Assembly: GCF_025149465.1 (NCBI RefSeq)
Contig: NZ_CP102275.1
Coordinates: 434,001 to 498,000, forward strand
DNA: 64,000 nt
DNA from: Thomasclavelia spiroformis DSM 1552
GTDB taxonomy: Bacteria > Bacillota_I > Bacilli_A > Erysipelotrichales > Coprobacillaceae
Direction of reading: 5' to 3'
The position numbers were made by a program, and so were the translations under genes. This document shows positions 30,021 to 38,122 of this stretch, in pieces. The notes beneath the pieces were generated by a model. It was given only the letters and a program-made list of their open reading frames with translations. It did no database searches and was not told the origin of the DNA. The stretch's first letter is position 1. Each line of letters opens with the position of its first letter.

Positions 30021-30470
30021 TTATGTGGTTATAAAAATAACGGGGAGATTTCTGGAATTAAATTTACATAAAACAAAATAATCATCGATAAAACAGGAAA
30101 ATTTATGCTTAAGGTAATAAAAGTGAGATGAGTTGAGGATAGGGAGGGCAGTAATGACGATCTTATAAAGATCATGAAAAGTCAAGGAAATAAAAGGGAT
30201 CATATCTTCAGCCAGGATAGCATGTGTTTTACCGCAGGATTTGCACATGATGCGAGTGATTCTGATTCTAATTTTTTGATTGAAAATAAAGATAGTACGA
30301 AAGTAGTAGGCATGTCTGATCCATAAAGAACCATGACAGTTAGGACATAGAATATTATCAAAATTTAAAGAATTAACGGAATCGTTATATGACTTGGATA
30401 TTAAAGCTTCTAATTTATTCAGGTCAGGAAGAATAGTATTGATTTTTTTATTAAAATGGGTTATTATCAT
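30021..30470 (-). CDS. DUF6431-like zinc-binding protein, IS passenger
   Basis: 149 residues. Two CxxC pairs (CPNCHGSLWIRH and IMCKSCGKTHA) suggest a zinc ribbon, and the C-terminal half looks like a transposase DNA-binding region. It lies upstream of and in line with the transposase, so it probably belongs to the element. The family name is from memory; function unknown. Confidence 0.6.
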   Translation of the reverse strand: MIITHFNKKINTILPDLNKLEALISKSYNDSVNSLNFDNILCPNCHGSLWIRHAYYFRTIFIFNQKIRIRITRIMCKSCGKTHAILAEDMIPFISLTFHDLYKIVITALPILNSSHFYYLKHKFSCFIDDYFVLCKFNSRNLPVIFITT

Positions 30471-30486
30471 ATTGTTCTTATGGAAA

Positions 30487-30523
30487 GGATGTATACAGAC
30501 TGTGGTAGGAAAGTATGCATCCT
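30487..30523 (+). terminator. Hairpin at the right side of the IS
   Basis: GGATGTATAC pairs with GTATGCATCC and is followed by TTTTTT on the plus strand. Confidence 0.55.
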
Positions 30524-30609
30524 TTTTTCTTTCTCAAAATTTCAGATAAACTGATAAAATAATTTTATCAAAAACCCCGTGAATATGGAAAGAATATAAA
30601 TAATTATAA

Positions 30610-30640
30610 TAAAAGAGCACCCCTATATATTTGAGTGCTC
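30610..30640 (-). terminator. Hairpin blocking read-through into the IS from the right
   Basis: GAGCACcc ... GAGTGCTC stem; on the minus strand the stem is followed by TTTTATTAT. It lies between the intron fragment and the passenger gene. Confidence 0.6.
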
Positions 30641-30694
30641 ATTAAAACCCCGTAAAAGATTAGATAGTCAATTAAATTAACTGCCAAAGGACCA

Positions 30695-31135
30695 AGTTGA
30701 CAGTATCCTATTTTATCTTGAGTATCTTTCATTTCCAGTTCACCTCCTTATGTTCGGTCCTTCGCTAGATAACCATTACAGTTATCATCATCACTACTAT
30801 GACCTCGGCTGACTTCCTAGGACAAACGTTTCCACCATGATTACATTTTCATCATGTTCCTAGGACCTCCCACGGTAAGACATAACACTTTCATCCTATG
30901 TACCCACTATCTTTACACTGCTTATTCCGTCGTACTATTGGACTTCGATTTGTTTAGCAATCTCATCCGATAAGCTTCTGCCTAAAATAGTTCGTATTCC
31001 TTGGGTCAGGACTTTGCCTCCAACTTCCTCCCGTTCACACCTTACGATGGATACCTTGTCTTCGGCTAGTGGTTGGTAGTACGAAACCCCCACAGTGGAC
31101 TTTCACCACCTAGTCTTATGTCATGCGTGGCACAC
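30695..31135 (-). mobile_element. Truncated second copy of the group II intron (5' part)
   Basis: Read on the minus strand, bases 31135 down to about 30695 match 20049-20489 with no difference that I could see by eye, from GTGTG to the thirteenth codon of the maturase. It then stops at the IS end. The rest of the maturase, domain V and domain VI are missing, so this copy cannot splice. Like the full copy it follows a terminator and the sequence ATTTTTA. Confidence 0.9.
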
Positions 31136-31137
31136 TA

Positions 31138-31168
31138 AAAATATCCGTAGTATTAATCTACGGATATT
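31138..31168. terminator. Terminator hairpin, target of the second intron copy
   Basis: ATATCCGTAG pairs with CTACGGATAT, with T runs on both sides; on the minus strand it directly precedes the intron 5' end. Confidence 0.75.
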
Positions 31169-31186
31169 TTATTTTGTTGATAAATA

Positions 31187-31221
31187 GGCAATTTTCTCTT
31201 TTAAATAAAGAGAAATTACCT
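31187..31221 (-). terminator. Terminator of the small membrane protein genes
   Basis: TAATTTCTCTTT on the minus strand pairs with AAAGAGAAAATTG just after the stop at 31222. Confidence 0.6.
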
Positions 31222-31560
31222 TTAAACAAGAGGAGCTATAATATATATAGATATGATTGAAATAATTAAAATTTGTAAAAAAATTTTTATAATATTAATT
31301 GATTTTATAGAAAGAAAAGATTTTTTTAATTGTTTTGTAAAAGGAATATCATAATTAAAAGTGAGTAATAAATTAATAATAACTCCAAAAGATAAAATAT
31401 AAACAAGAAATATCTTATTACCATAAGAAAAATCCCCAAATAACCCACTATGAATTATGACATTAGAATCAATTTCATGCCATCTTACTATTAATAATAA
31501 ACCTAATATTAAGATAATAAACCAAGATAAAACATCGACTATTTTTTTAATCTTAATCAT
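31222..31560 (-). CDS. DUF1648-like small membrane protein
   Basis: 112 residues with three hydrophobic segments. DSNVIIHSGLFGDFSYGNK after the first helix resembles the DUF1648 pattern (a loop ending in G.K before the second helix) seen in SdpI-type proteins. The ATG at 31560 follows GGGAG; the frame to 31581 lacks a site. Function unknown. Confidence 0.55.
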   Translation of the reverse strand: MIKIKKIVDVLSWFIILILGLLLIVRWHEIDSNVIIHSGLFGDFSYGNKIFLVYILSFGVIINLLLTFNYDIPFTKQLKKSFLSIKSINIIKIFLQILIISIISIYIIAPLV

Positions 31561-31587
31561 AAAATTTTCTCCCTTATACATATTAAA

Positions 31588-31776
31588 TTATTTCTTTGAT
31601 TTAAGAAGTTTATTAATTTTATTTACACCGGTAATGATCCAAAAAATTGATAATATGATCCACAGACATTTTAACCAGATTTCAGCATCTACAAAAATAT
31701 AAAATATGCCAATAAATGCCCATAGTAAAATAAGAATTCCTTGAAAAATAATTTGCATTTTAATATTTTTATCCAT
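31588..31776 (-). CDS. Small two-helix membrane protein, unknown
   Basis: 62 residues: two hydrophobic segments (IIFQGILILLWAFIGIFYIF and CLWIILSIFWIITGV) and a lysine-rich end. A ribosome binding site AGGAAA supports it. It sits between the lyase and the DUF1648-like gene on the same strand, likely one operon. Not recognised. Confidence 0.55.
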   Translation of the reverse strand: MDKNIKMQIIFQGILILLWAFIGIFYIFVDAEIWLKCLWIILSIFWIITGVNKINKLLKSKK

Positions 31777-31805
31777 AAAATTTTTCCTTTGATAAATTTT
31801 ATTTA

Positions 31806-32972
31806 TTAAATAAATTCATTCTTTAATCGTTCAAGTGCTTCTATTAAAGTTTTTGTAGGGCAAGCAATATTTATTCTTTCAAATCCTTTTCCATCATCAC
31901 CAAAAATATATCCTTCATCAAAATACAAATCAGCATTATGCATTTTTGCTTCTAACTCTTTATAATTATAATCATACGCTCTAAAATCAAGCCATGCTAA
32001 ATAAGTACCTTGCAATGGTGAAATTTTAACTAATGGTAAATTTTTAGCTAAATAATCTTTTAATAAGTTATAGTTTTTATAAATTAGATTAATAAATTCT
32101 AATAACCATTCTTCAGCTTCATTATATGCTAAAATAGTTGCTTTATATGCAATAGTATTTAAACTATGAAAACATCTTTTTTCTTGTTGTAAAATAAATT
32201 TTTTTCTTAAATCAGGATTTTTAATGAAAATATTAGATCCTTGTAATCCTGCTAAATTAAAACTTTTACTAGGAGCGCTACAAGTAATAGTAATATTTTC
32301 AATTTTTTTACTAATAGTAGCAATAGGGCAGTGTTTAAGTCCTGGCATAATTAAATCACCATGTATTTCATCACTTACAATGATTATATTATTATCTAAA
32401 CAAATTTGTGCAATTTTTTCTAATTCTTGTTTACTCCAAACTCTTGAAATTGGATTATGTGGGTTACATAGTAATAGTAATTTATTTTTAGAATCTTTTG
32501 CAAGTTGTTCAAATTTATCGAAATCAATAGTATAATTTGTATCCGTATTTATTAATGGACATTTTACAAGTTTACGATCATTTATTTCAATAGCTTGATA
32601 AAATGGATAATATATCGGTGTAAAAGTTATAACACCATCGTTTTTATTTGTATATGCTAATATGGCATCGTATAAAGCAGGCACTATGCCATTAGACAAG
32701 ACAACCATTTCTTTATCTATTTTATAGTTATGACGACGTGCCATCCAATTTATAACCGCCTGATAATATTCATCATTAGGATTAGTATATCCTAATACAG
32801 CATCATTTTCTAAAAATTTAATTAAGCCATTTTTTATTTCAGGTGCTAATGGCATATCGACATCAGCTACTGAAAATGGAGCTATATTTTCTGGTGTTCC
32901 AGGTTTCATTAAATTCCATTTACTTGAACCTTGTTTACTACGATTAATTAATGTTTCAAAATTATATTTCAT
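31806..32972 (-). CDS. PatB/MalY-type PLP enzyme (C-S lyase or aminotransferase)
   Basis: 388 residues. The opening region (WNLMKPGTPENIAPFSVADVDMPLAPEI) is typical of the MalY/PatB group, the PLP lysine lies in CSAPSKSFNLAGLQGS, and LLCNPHNPISRVW is conserved. These enzymes split cystathionine or related thioethers to give homocysteine, pyruvate and ammonia. The start after GAGGGA is preferred to a GTG at 32984. It is 20 bases from the ABC1 kinase gene. Confidence 0.85.
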   Translation of the reverse strand: MKYNFETLINRSKQGSSKWNLMKPGTPENIAPFSVADVDMPLAPEIKNGLIKFLENDAVLGYTNPNDEYYQAVINWMARRHNYKIDKEMVVLSNGIVPALYDAILAYTNKNDGVITFTPIYYPFYQAIEINDRKLVKCPLINTDTNYTIDFDKFEQLAKDSKNKLLLLCNPHNPISRVWSKQELEKIAQICLDNNIIIVSDEIHGDLIMPGLKHCPIATISKKIENITITCSAPSKSFNLAGLQGSNIFIKNPDLRKKFILQQEKRCFHSLNTIAYKATILAYNEAEEWLLEFINLIYKNYNLLKDYLAKNLPLVKISPLQGTYLAWLDFRAYDYNYKELEAKMHNADLYFDEGYIFGDDGKGFERINIACPTKTLIEALERLKNEFI

Positions 32973-32992
32973 ATCTTCCCTCACAAAAAAAT

Positions 32993-34594
32993 TTATTTAT
33001 TACGTTTTTTTTCTTTAATAACAGTAAAAAGCAACCATATTCCTAAACCTACTGCTGTAATATAACCAATAAAACCTAACGCTGGTATTCCAAATACCTT
33101 TGGTGTCATATCAGTAGTACAAAGTAAGCTACTTGCCATTAATAAACCAGCACTTACAATTCCTACAGTTAACTTATTAACCATATGATTAATCGATTTT
33201 AATGGAACGCTTGATTCCATAATATCTAAATTAACTTTTAAACGACCTTTCATTACCATTTTAATCATTTCCGATAATTGTATAGGAAGTTCAATTACAT
33301 TTTTAAAAGCCTCATATGTTTTTTTGCCGGTTGTTGATAATTCTTTTTTCAAATCAAAATGAGTAAATAATTGTTTTGTTACATGATTAGCAGCGATTTC
33401 AATGATACTTATATTTGGATCAACTAACATTACAGTACTTTCAATTGTCACCAATCCTCTAGCAAGCATACTTACACCTTTAGGCATTGAAATACGATGA
33501 CGATGTGCAATTGAAAATATTTCTTGAATAACATCACTTAAATTAATATCTTTTAAGTTAGCACTGACGTAATGATGCATAAAAGTTTCGATATCATTAT
33601 AAAACAAAGTATAGTCAATACGATTATCATGATTTCCTAGAGTCAAAATAACATCAACAAGTTTTTGAGTATCATTATTACCAATTGCAATAACAGCATT
33701 TTTCATCAATGATTTATCTTCCTTGTTTAAAATACCCATCATTCCAAAATCAATCCAAATAATTTTTCCATCTTTTATTCTAAGATTACCAGGATGGGGA
33801 TCAGCATGAAAGAAACCATCATCCACTATTTGTTTTATATAATTTTCTGCAAGTTTAGCAGCTATTTCTTTACAGTCGTAACCATTTTTTATAAGTAAGT
33901 CTATTTGATCGATTTGTAGACCGTCGATATATTCCATTACTAAGATTTTACTTGTTGTAAAGTCTGTTTCAATAAATGGTGTAGCAATACAATTTATATT
34001 ACTATTTAAATGAGCAAAGTCTCTTGCATATTTTGCTTCATTTAAAAAATCCATTTCTTCTTTAGCGGTATGCCAAAATTCATCTAAAACAATATTTAAA
34101 TCAACAACACTACCTAATGCTTCATTAATTTTAAGTAATTTTACAGCTCTTCTAATTAATGAAATATCTTGTTCCATAGTTTCATATATATTAGGTCTTT
34201 GTACTTTTACAACAATATCTTTACCATTTTTTAAAGTAGCTCGGTGTACTTGAGCAATTGAAGCACTTCCTAAAGGAACAGGATTAAAATAAGAAAAAAT
34301 CTCATTTAAATTACAACCATATTCATTTTCAATTACATTATAAACTGTTTCAATGTCAAGCGGAGCAACATTATCACGAAGTTTTATTAATTCTTTGCAA
34401 TAACGTTGTGAAAACATATCTTGACGTGAGGACATAATTTGTCCAATTTTAACGAAGGTAGGTCCTAAATCTTCTAAGATTACTCTAAATTTTACAGGAT
34501 CGATTCCTTTAGTCAAGTGGTGTTTTTTTAAGATACTGATGATTTGTAGAAGTCGCTTTTTACTGCTTAATGTATTTTTGTTATTCTGTTTCAT
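32993..34594 (-). CDS. ABC1/UbiB (AarF) family protein kinase-like protein
   Basis: 533 residues. The KxGQ motif (TFVKIGQIMSSR), VKVQRP, FHADPHPGN and IDFGMMG define the atypical ABC1 kinase fold, and two membrane helices end the protein. Relatives support ubiquinone synthesis in respirers, but this looks like a fermenter, so the role here is open. It overlaps the phasin-like gene by 14 bases, a pairing often seen in Firmicutes. Confidence 0.9.
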   Translation of the reverse strand: MKQNNKNTLSSKKRLLQIISILKKHHLTKGIDPVKFRVILEDLGPTFVKIGQIMSSRQDMFSQRYCKELIKLRDNVAPLDIETVYNVIENEYGCNLNEIFSYFNPVPLGSASIAQVHRATLKNGKDIVVKVQRPNIYETMEQDISLIRRAVKLLKINEALGSVVDLNIVLDEFWHTAKEEMDFLNEAKYARDFAHLNSNINCIATPFIETDFTTSKILVMEYIDGLQIDQIDLLIKNGYDCKEIAAKLAENYIKQIVDDGFFHADPHPGNLRIKDGKIIWIDFGMMGILNKEDKSLMKNAVIAIGNNDTQKLVDVILTLGNHDNRIDYTLFYNDIETFMHHYVSANLKDINLSDVIQEIFSIAHRHRISMPKGVSMLARGLVTIESTVMLVDPNISIIEIAANHVTKQLFTHFDLKKELSTTGKKTYEAFKNVIELPIQLSEMIKMVMKGRLKVNLDIMESSVPLKSINHMVNKLTVGIVSAGLLMASSLLCTTDMTPKVFGIPALGFIGYITAVGLGIWLLFTVIKEKKRNK

Positions 34595-34871
34595 GTTTAT
34601 TGTTTTGTAATTCTGTAATTTTTTGTTTTAAAATTTCTAAGTCTTCAGGACTTATATTTTCTAAGTCTTTTGAAATTTGATCTACTGATTTTTCTGTTTT
34701 CTTAGTAAAATTATGTTTTAACTCTTCATTTAAAGCTTTACCTTGTTCAACTGTTAATTCACCTTTTTTTACTAATTCATCAACAACATCTTTAGATTTT
34801 TCTATTGTAGTAGCTACAGCTCCAATTCCAGCTAATAATACTTTTTTTAGATCTTCACTAAAATTATTCAT
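34581..34871 (-). CDS. Phasin-like coiled-coil protein
   Basis: 96 residues, helical, opening DLKKVLLAGIGAVATTIEKSK, followed by ELVKKGELTVEQGKALNEEL and a charged helical tail. It matches the short phasin-like proteins commonly found beside ABC1 kinases. There is no sign of polyhydroxyalkanoate genes. AAGGAG precedes the start. Confidence 0.75.
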   Translation of the reverse strand: MNNFSEDLKKVLLAGIGAVATTIEKSKDVVDELVKKGELTVEQGKALNEELKHNFTKKTEKSVDQISKDLENISPEDLEILKQKITELQNNKHETE

Positions 34872-34953
34872 AATAATTCTCCTTTCTTCATTATCTAACT
34901 TTATTTTATCACTTTTTAGATTAATTCTTAATTAATTTTTATTAAAAATAATA

Positions 34954-34983
34954 TTATAACAAGATAAAATTATCTTGTTATAA
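34954..34983. repeat. 14-bp palindrome overlapping the promoter
   Basis: TTATAACAAGATAA, AA, then TTATCTTGTTATAA: a perfect inverted repeat. Its core is repeated at 35065-35085. It could be an operator or a terminator hairpin. Confidence 0.55.
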
Positions 34984-35170
34984 TATATCTAAATTAAAAT
35001 TATATAGGATATATTTAATATAGGTGGTTAATATGAAAAAAATTTTATTAAAAATAATGTTTTTACAAGATAAAATTATCTTGTTATAATATATCTAAAT
35101 TAAAATTATATAGGGTATATTTAGTATAGGTGGTTAATATGAAAAAAATTTTATTAAAAGTATGTATATT
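34959..35170 (+). repeat. Tandem 106-bp duplication of promoter, RBS and start codon
   Basis: Unit 1 begins at 34959 and unit 2 at 35065. Both carry ACAAGAT, a -10 TATAAT, GGTGG and ATGAAAAAAATTTTATTAAAA. They differ by a few bases only. The first copy encodes an 18-residue peptide starting at 35033 (MKKILLKIMFLQDKIILL) that ends in the second unit; the second copy starts the real gene. Confidence 0.85.
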
Positions 35171-35771
35171 TATATATATTGCAACATTGATTATTGGATT
35201 ATATGTTAATTACGTAAATGGTAATATCAATGATTTTTTTATGACATTAGTAGCAGTATTTACACCATTGATTATTCCTGCTTTATTTTATTTGTTAAAA
35301 TTGAAAATAACTGAAGAGATAATGATTATTAATTTAATTTTTGTATATTTTGCTTCATTAATTGGTAGTGGTTTTAATGGGTATCAAATTCCCTTTTTTG
35401 ATAAAGTGTTACATTTTACAAGTGGGATATTTATTTCTATGTTAGCAATTATTATTTATTGGATTATAAAAAAGGATAGAAGAATAAGTGATGAAAAAGA
35501 ACATAGAATTTTTATGCTATTTGTTTTAAATACTAATCTTGCAATTGCAATGTTATGGGAATTATATGAATATATGATGTTAGTGTTATTTAATAATGAT
35601 TGTATAAATCATTATACAACGGGTGTACATGATTCTATGACGGATATGATTTGTGCATTAACAGCAGGACTGATTGTTCTTTATGCAGTAAATAGATATT
35701 ATAAACACAAAAAAAATAATTGTTTAGTTAATGTTTGTATAAATTTTTATGATAAAAATTTTAGTGAATAA
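35139..35771 (+). CDS. Short DUF2238-like membrane protein
   Basis: 210 residues with about six membrane segments. PFFDKVLHFTSGIFIS, AMLWELYEYMM and HDSMTDMICALTAG mirror the conserved sites of the protein at 25313-26113, so the two are distant paralogues. The ATG at 35139 follows GGTGG; a GTG at 35130 lies inside that site. Function unknown. Confidence 0.7.
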   Translation: MKKILLKVCIFIYIATLIIGLYVNYVNGNINDFFMTLVAVFTPLIIPALFYLLKLKITEEIMIINLIFVYFASLIGSGFNGYQIPFFDKVLHFTSGIFISMLAIIIYWIIKKDRRISDEKEHRIFMLFVLNTNLAIAMLWELYEYMMLVLFNNDCINHYTTGVHDSMTDMICALTAGLIVLYAVNRYYKHKKNNCLVNVCINFYDKNFSE

Positions 35772-35839
35772 AAAGATTAGGGTAAAAGTTATTAAGTAAA
35801 TAATTGTATTTTTACTTAAAACTACGCCTAATCTTTTTT
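35770..35839. terminator. Bidirectional terminator with nested hairpin
   Basis: AAAAGATTAGG pairs with CCTAATCTTTT around an inner AAGTAAA/TTTACTT stem, between two converging genes. Confidence 0.65.
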
Positions 35840-35847
35840 ATTGGATT

Positions 35848-37716
35848 TTATATGTTTTTTACATTTAGAGCTCTAATTGCATTTAAAACAGCTATAACCA
35901 TAACACCAACATCTGCAAAAATTGCTAACCACATATTGGCAATACCGATTGCACCTAATATTAAACAAATTACCTTAATACCAATTGCAAAATAAATATT
36001 TTCATAAACGATTTTCAAACATTTTTTAGAAATTTTAATTGCTTTAGCAATTTTTAATGGATCATCATCCATTAAAACAATATCAGCAGCTTCAATAGCA
36101 GCATCGCTTCCTAATGCTCCCATAGCAATACCAATATCAGCTCTTGAAAGAACAGGAGCATCATTAATACCATCACCGACAAAGGCTAATTTTTCTTTAT
36201 TACTTTTTTGATTTAATAATTCTTCAACTTTAGTAACTTTATCTTCAGGTAATAATCCACTATATACCTGATCAATATTTAAATCAGTAGCTACTTTATT
36301 AGCAACTTTACTTATATCACCTGTTAACATAATAGTTTTTTTAATACCAATATTTTTTAATTCTTGAATTGCTTGTTTAGCAGTAGGTTTGATTAAATCT
36401 GAAATTAATATATGTCCAGCATATTTATTATCAATTGCAATATGAACAATTGTACCGATACTATGACAATCAACATAAGATATATTGAATTTTTTCATTA
36501 ATTTATCATTTCCTGCCATAACTGTAATATTATCAATTTTTGCAATTACACCATGACCACTAATTTCTTTGACATCTTTAATTCGTGTTTTATCGACTGG
36601 TTTACCATATGCTTTTTGTAAACTTTTAGAAATTGGATGAGTAGAATAACTTTCAGCAAGTGTTGCATATTCTAATAATTGATCATTTTCAATTGTTGAA
36701 TGATGAATACCACTAACTTCAAAGACTCCTTGAGTCATTGTTCCTGTTTTATCAAAAACAACATATTTAGTTGTAGCTAAAGCTTCAAGATAATTTGATC
36801 CTTTTACTAAAACGCCACTGTTACTAGCACCACCGATTCCTGCAAAAAAACTAAGCGGGATACTAATAACTAAAGCACAAGGACAACTAATAACAAGGAA
36901 AGTTAAAGCACGATAAACCCAAACTGACCATGAAGCTTCATTACCCATTAATAAATTAATGATTGGTGGTACTAAAGCTAATGCTAGGGCACTATAACAT
37001 ACAGCCGGAGTATAATAACGGGCGAACTTTGAAATGAAGTTTTCAGATTTTGATTTTTTAGAGCTTGCATTTTCTACCATATCTAATATTTTTGATACTG
37101 TCGATTCACCGAATTCCTTAGTAGTTTTAATTTTTAATAAACCAGTTATATTAATACAACCACTAATGACTTCATTGTTTGTAGTTACTTCTTGTGGTAA
37201 ACTTTCTCCAGTTAATGCACTTGTATTTAATGATGATGTTCCTTCGATGATTTTTCCATCAATAGGAATTTTTTCACCAGGTTTTACAATAATAATAGAA
37301 CCAATTTCTACTTCATCAGGATCAACTTGAACTATGTTACCAGAATCATCTTCGATATTAGCATAATCAGGACGAATATCCATTAATTCACTAATATTTC
37401 TTCGGCTTTTTCCAACAGCATAGCTTTGAAACCATTCACCAATTTGATAAAAAAGCATTACAGCTGTTCCTTCGCTATATTCTCCTAAAGCAATTGCTCC
37501 AACTGTAGCTATTGCCATTAAGAAATTTTCATCAAAAACTTGACGATTTAAGATGCCTTTAATAGCTTTTTTTAAAATATCATAACCTATAATAAAATAA
37601 GTTATTAAAAATAAAATAGTTTCATAAAAATTATTTAAAGATAAAATTCTTAAAGCAATAAATAAAATAAAGGAAATTATAATACGTATTAGCATCTTTT
37701 TTTGTTTTTTATTCAT
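35848..37716 (-). CDS. Heavy-metal P1B-type ATPase (Zn/Cd-type)
   Basis: 622 residues. SCPCALVIS (~278) is the metal-binding membrane CPC, DKTGTMTQG (~325) the phosphorylation site, HPISKSL the family HP motif, and GDGINDAPVL (~515) the hinge. It exports Zn2+, Cd2+ or Pb2+. The usual N-terminal metal-binding domain is absent and supplied by the separate 72-residue protein upstream. GGGTGG precedes the start. Confidence 0.92.
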   Translation of the reverse strand: MNKKQKKMLIRIIISFILFIALRILSLNNFYETILFLITYFIIGYDILKKAIKGILNRQVFDENFLMAIATVGAIALGEYSEGTAVMLFYQIGEWFQSYAVGKSRRNISELMDIRPDYANIEDDSGNIVQVDPDEVEIGSIIIVKPGEKIPIDGKIIEGTSSLNTSALTGESLPQEVTTNNEVISGCINITGLLKIKTTKEFGESTVSKILDMVENASSKKSKSENFISKFARYYTPAVCYSALALALVPPIINLLMGNEASWSVWVYRALTFLVISCPCALVISIPLSFFAGIGGASNSGVLVKGSNYLEALATTKYVVFDKTGTMTQGVFEVSGIHHSTIENDQLLEYATLAESYSTHPISKSLQKAYGKPVDKTRIKDVKEISGHGVIAKIDNITVMAGNDKLMKKFNISYVDCHSIGTIVHIAIDNKYAGHILISDLIKPTAKQAIQELKNIGIKKTIMLTGDISKVANKVATDLNIDQVYSGLLPEDKVTKVEELLNQKSNKEKLAFVGDGINDAPVLSRADIGIAMGALGSDAAIEAADIVLMDDDPLKIAKAIKISKKCLKIVYENIYFAIGIKVICLILGAIGIANMWLAIFADVGVMVIAVLNAIRALNVKNI

Positions 37717-37730
37717 TTTTTATTCCACCC

Positions 37731-37949
37731 TTAAAGAAAAATTTCACAATCATCTTCAACTTTTTTACAATTTTTTAGGACTTCTTGCATAATTTCTTTT
37801 GGATTAACTCCTTCTTCAAATTCTACTGTCATTTTTAATGTCATGAAATTAACGACTGCATTTTTAACTCCTTCAGTAGCTTTTGTAGCATATTCCATTT
37901 TATTTGCGCAATTTGCACAATCTACATCAATTTTAAAAGTTTTTTTCAT
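37731..37949 (-). CDS. Free-standing heavy-metal-associated (HMA) protein
   Basis: 72 residues, ferredoxin-like HMA fold. The metal site is in VDCANCANKM (CxxC). It probably passes metal to the ATPase 14 bases downstream. The ATG at 37949 follows GGAGG; the longer frame to 37994 runs into the operator. Confidence 0.9.
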   Translation of the reverse strand: MKKTFKIDVDCANCANKMEYATKATEGVKNAVVNFMTLKMTVEFEEGVNPKEIMQEVLKNCKKVEDDCEIFL

Positions 37950-37978
37950 TTTTTTAACCTCCATGATAATTTGAATAA

Positions 37979-37994
37979 TTGAATATATGTTCAA
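37979..37994. promoter_or_regulatory. Candidate ArsR/CadC operator
   Basis: TTGAATATATGTTCAA, a 5-6-5 inverted repeat of the TGAA-N6-TTCA type used by metal-sensing ArsR repressors. A second, tighter repeat GTTGTTCAAC lies at 38020-38029 between the -35 and -10 boxes. Confidence 0.6.
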
Positions 37995-38005
37995 CTTACA
38001 ATTTA

Positions 38006-38035
38006 ATTATAGTTTATTAGTTGTTCAACTGTCAA
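38006..38035 (-). promoter_or_regulatory. Promoter of the HMA-ATPase operon
   Basis: On the minus strand, TTGACA (38035-38030) and TATAAT (38011-38006), spacing 18. Overlaps an inverted repeat that is a likely repressor site. Confidence 0.7.
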
Positions 38036-38059
38036 GTTATTTTTAGATATTATGTATAT

Positions 38060-38089
38060 TTGACAATAGTTTGATTTTTCAATTATAAT
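38060..38089 (+). promoter_or_regulatory. Promoter of the ArsR gene
   Basis: TTGACA at 38060-38065, TATAAT at 38084-38089, spacing 18. Confidence 0.7.
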
Positions 38090-38122
38090 ATAAGCATTAT
38101 AATACACTTGAAAGGAGAGTCT

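Larger units (their letters stand above)
28374..30694 (-). mobile_element. ISL3-family insertion sequence with passenger gene
   Basis: About 2.3 kb holding a transposase and a DUF6431-type gene. Imperfect terminal repeats are suggested by a TGGTAGAATTAAATGGC stretch on the left (28386-28402) and TGGCAGTTAATTTAATTGAC inverted on the right (30667-30686), each ending near ATCTAA. No 8-bp target duplication is seen. The right end abuts the group II intron fragment at 30695. Exact ends are uncertain. Confidence 0.65.

Noticed and set aside
28374-31135. IS and intron fragment considered as one composite element
   Set aside because: The intron piece has its own 5' boundary and target, and the IS end cuts it mid-codon, so they are two separate events.
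36885-37716. P1B ATPase considered as a copper pump
   Set aside because: The divergent repressor is CadC/CzrA-like and the HMA-ATPase-ArsR layout fits Zn/Cd better, though sequence alone does not exclude copper.
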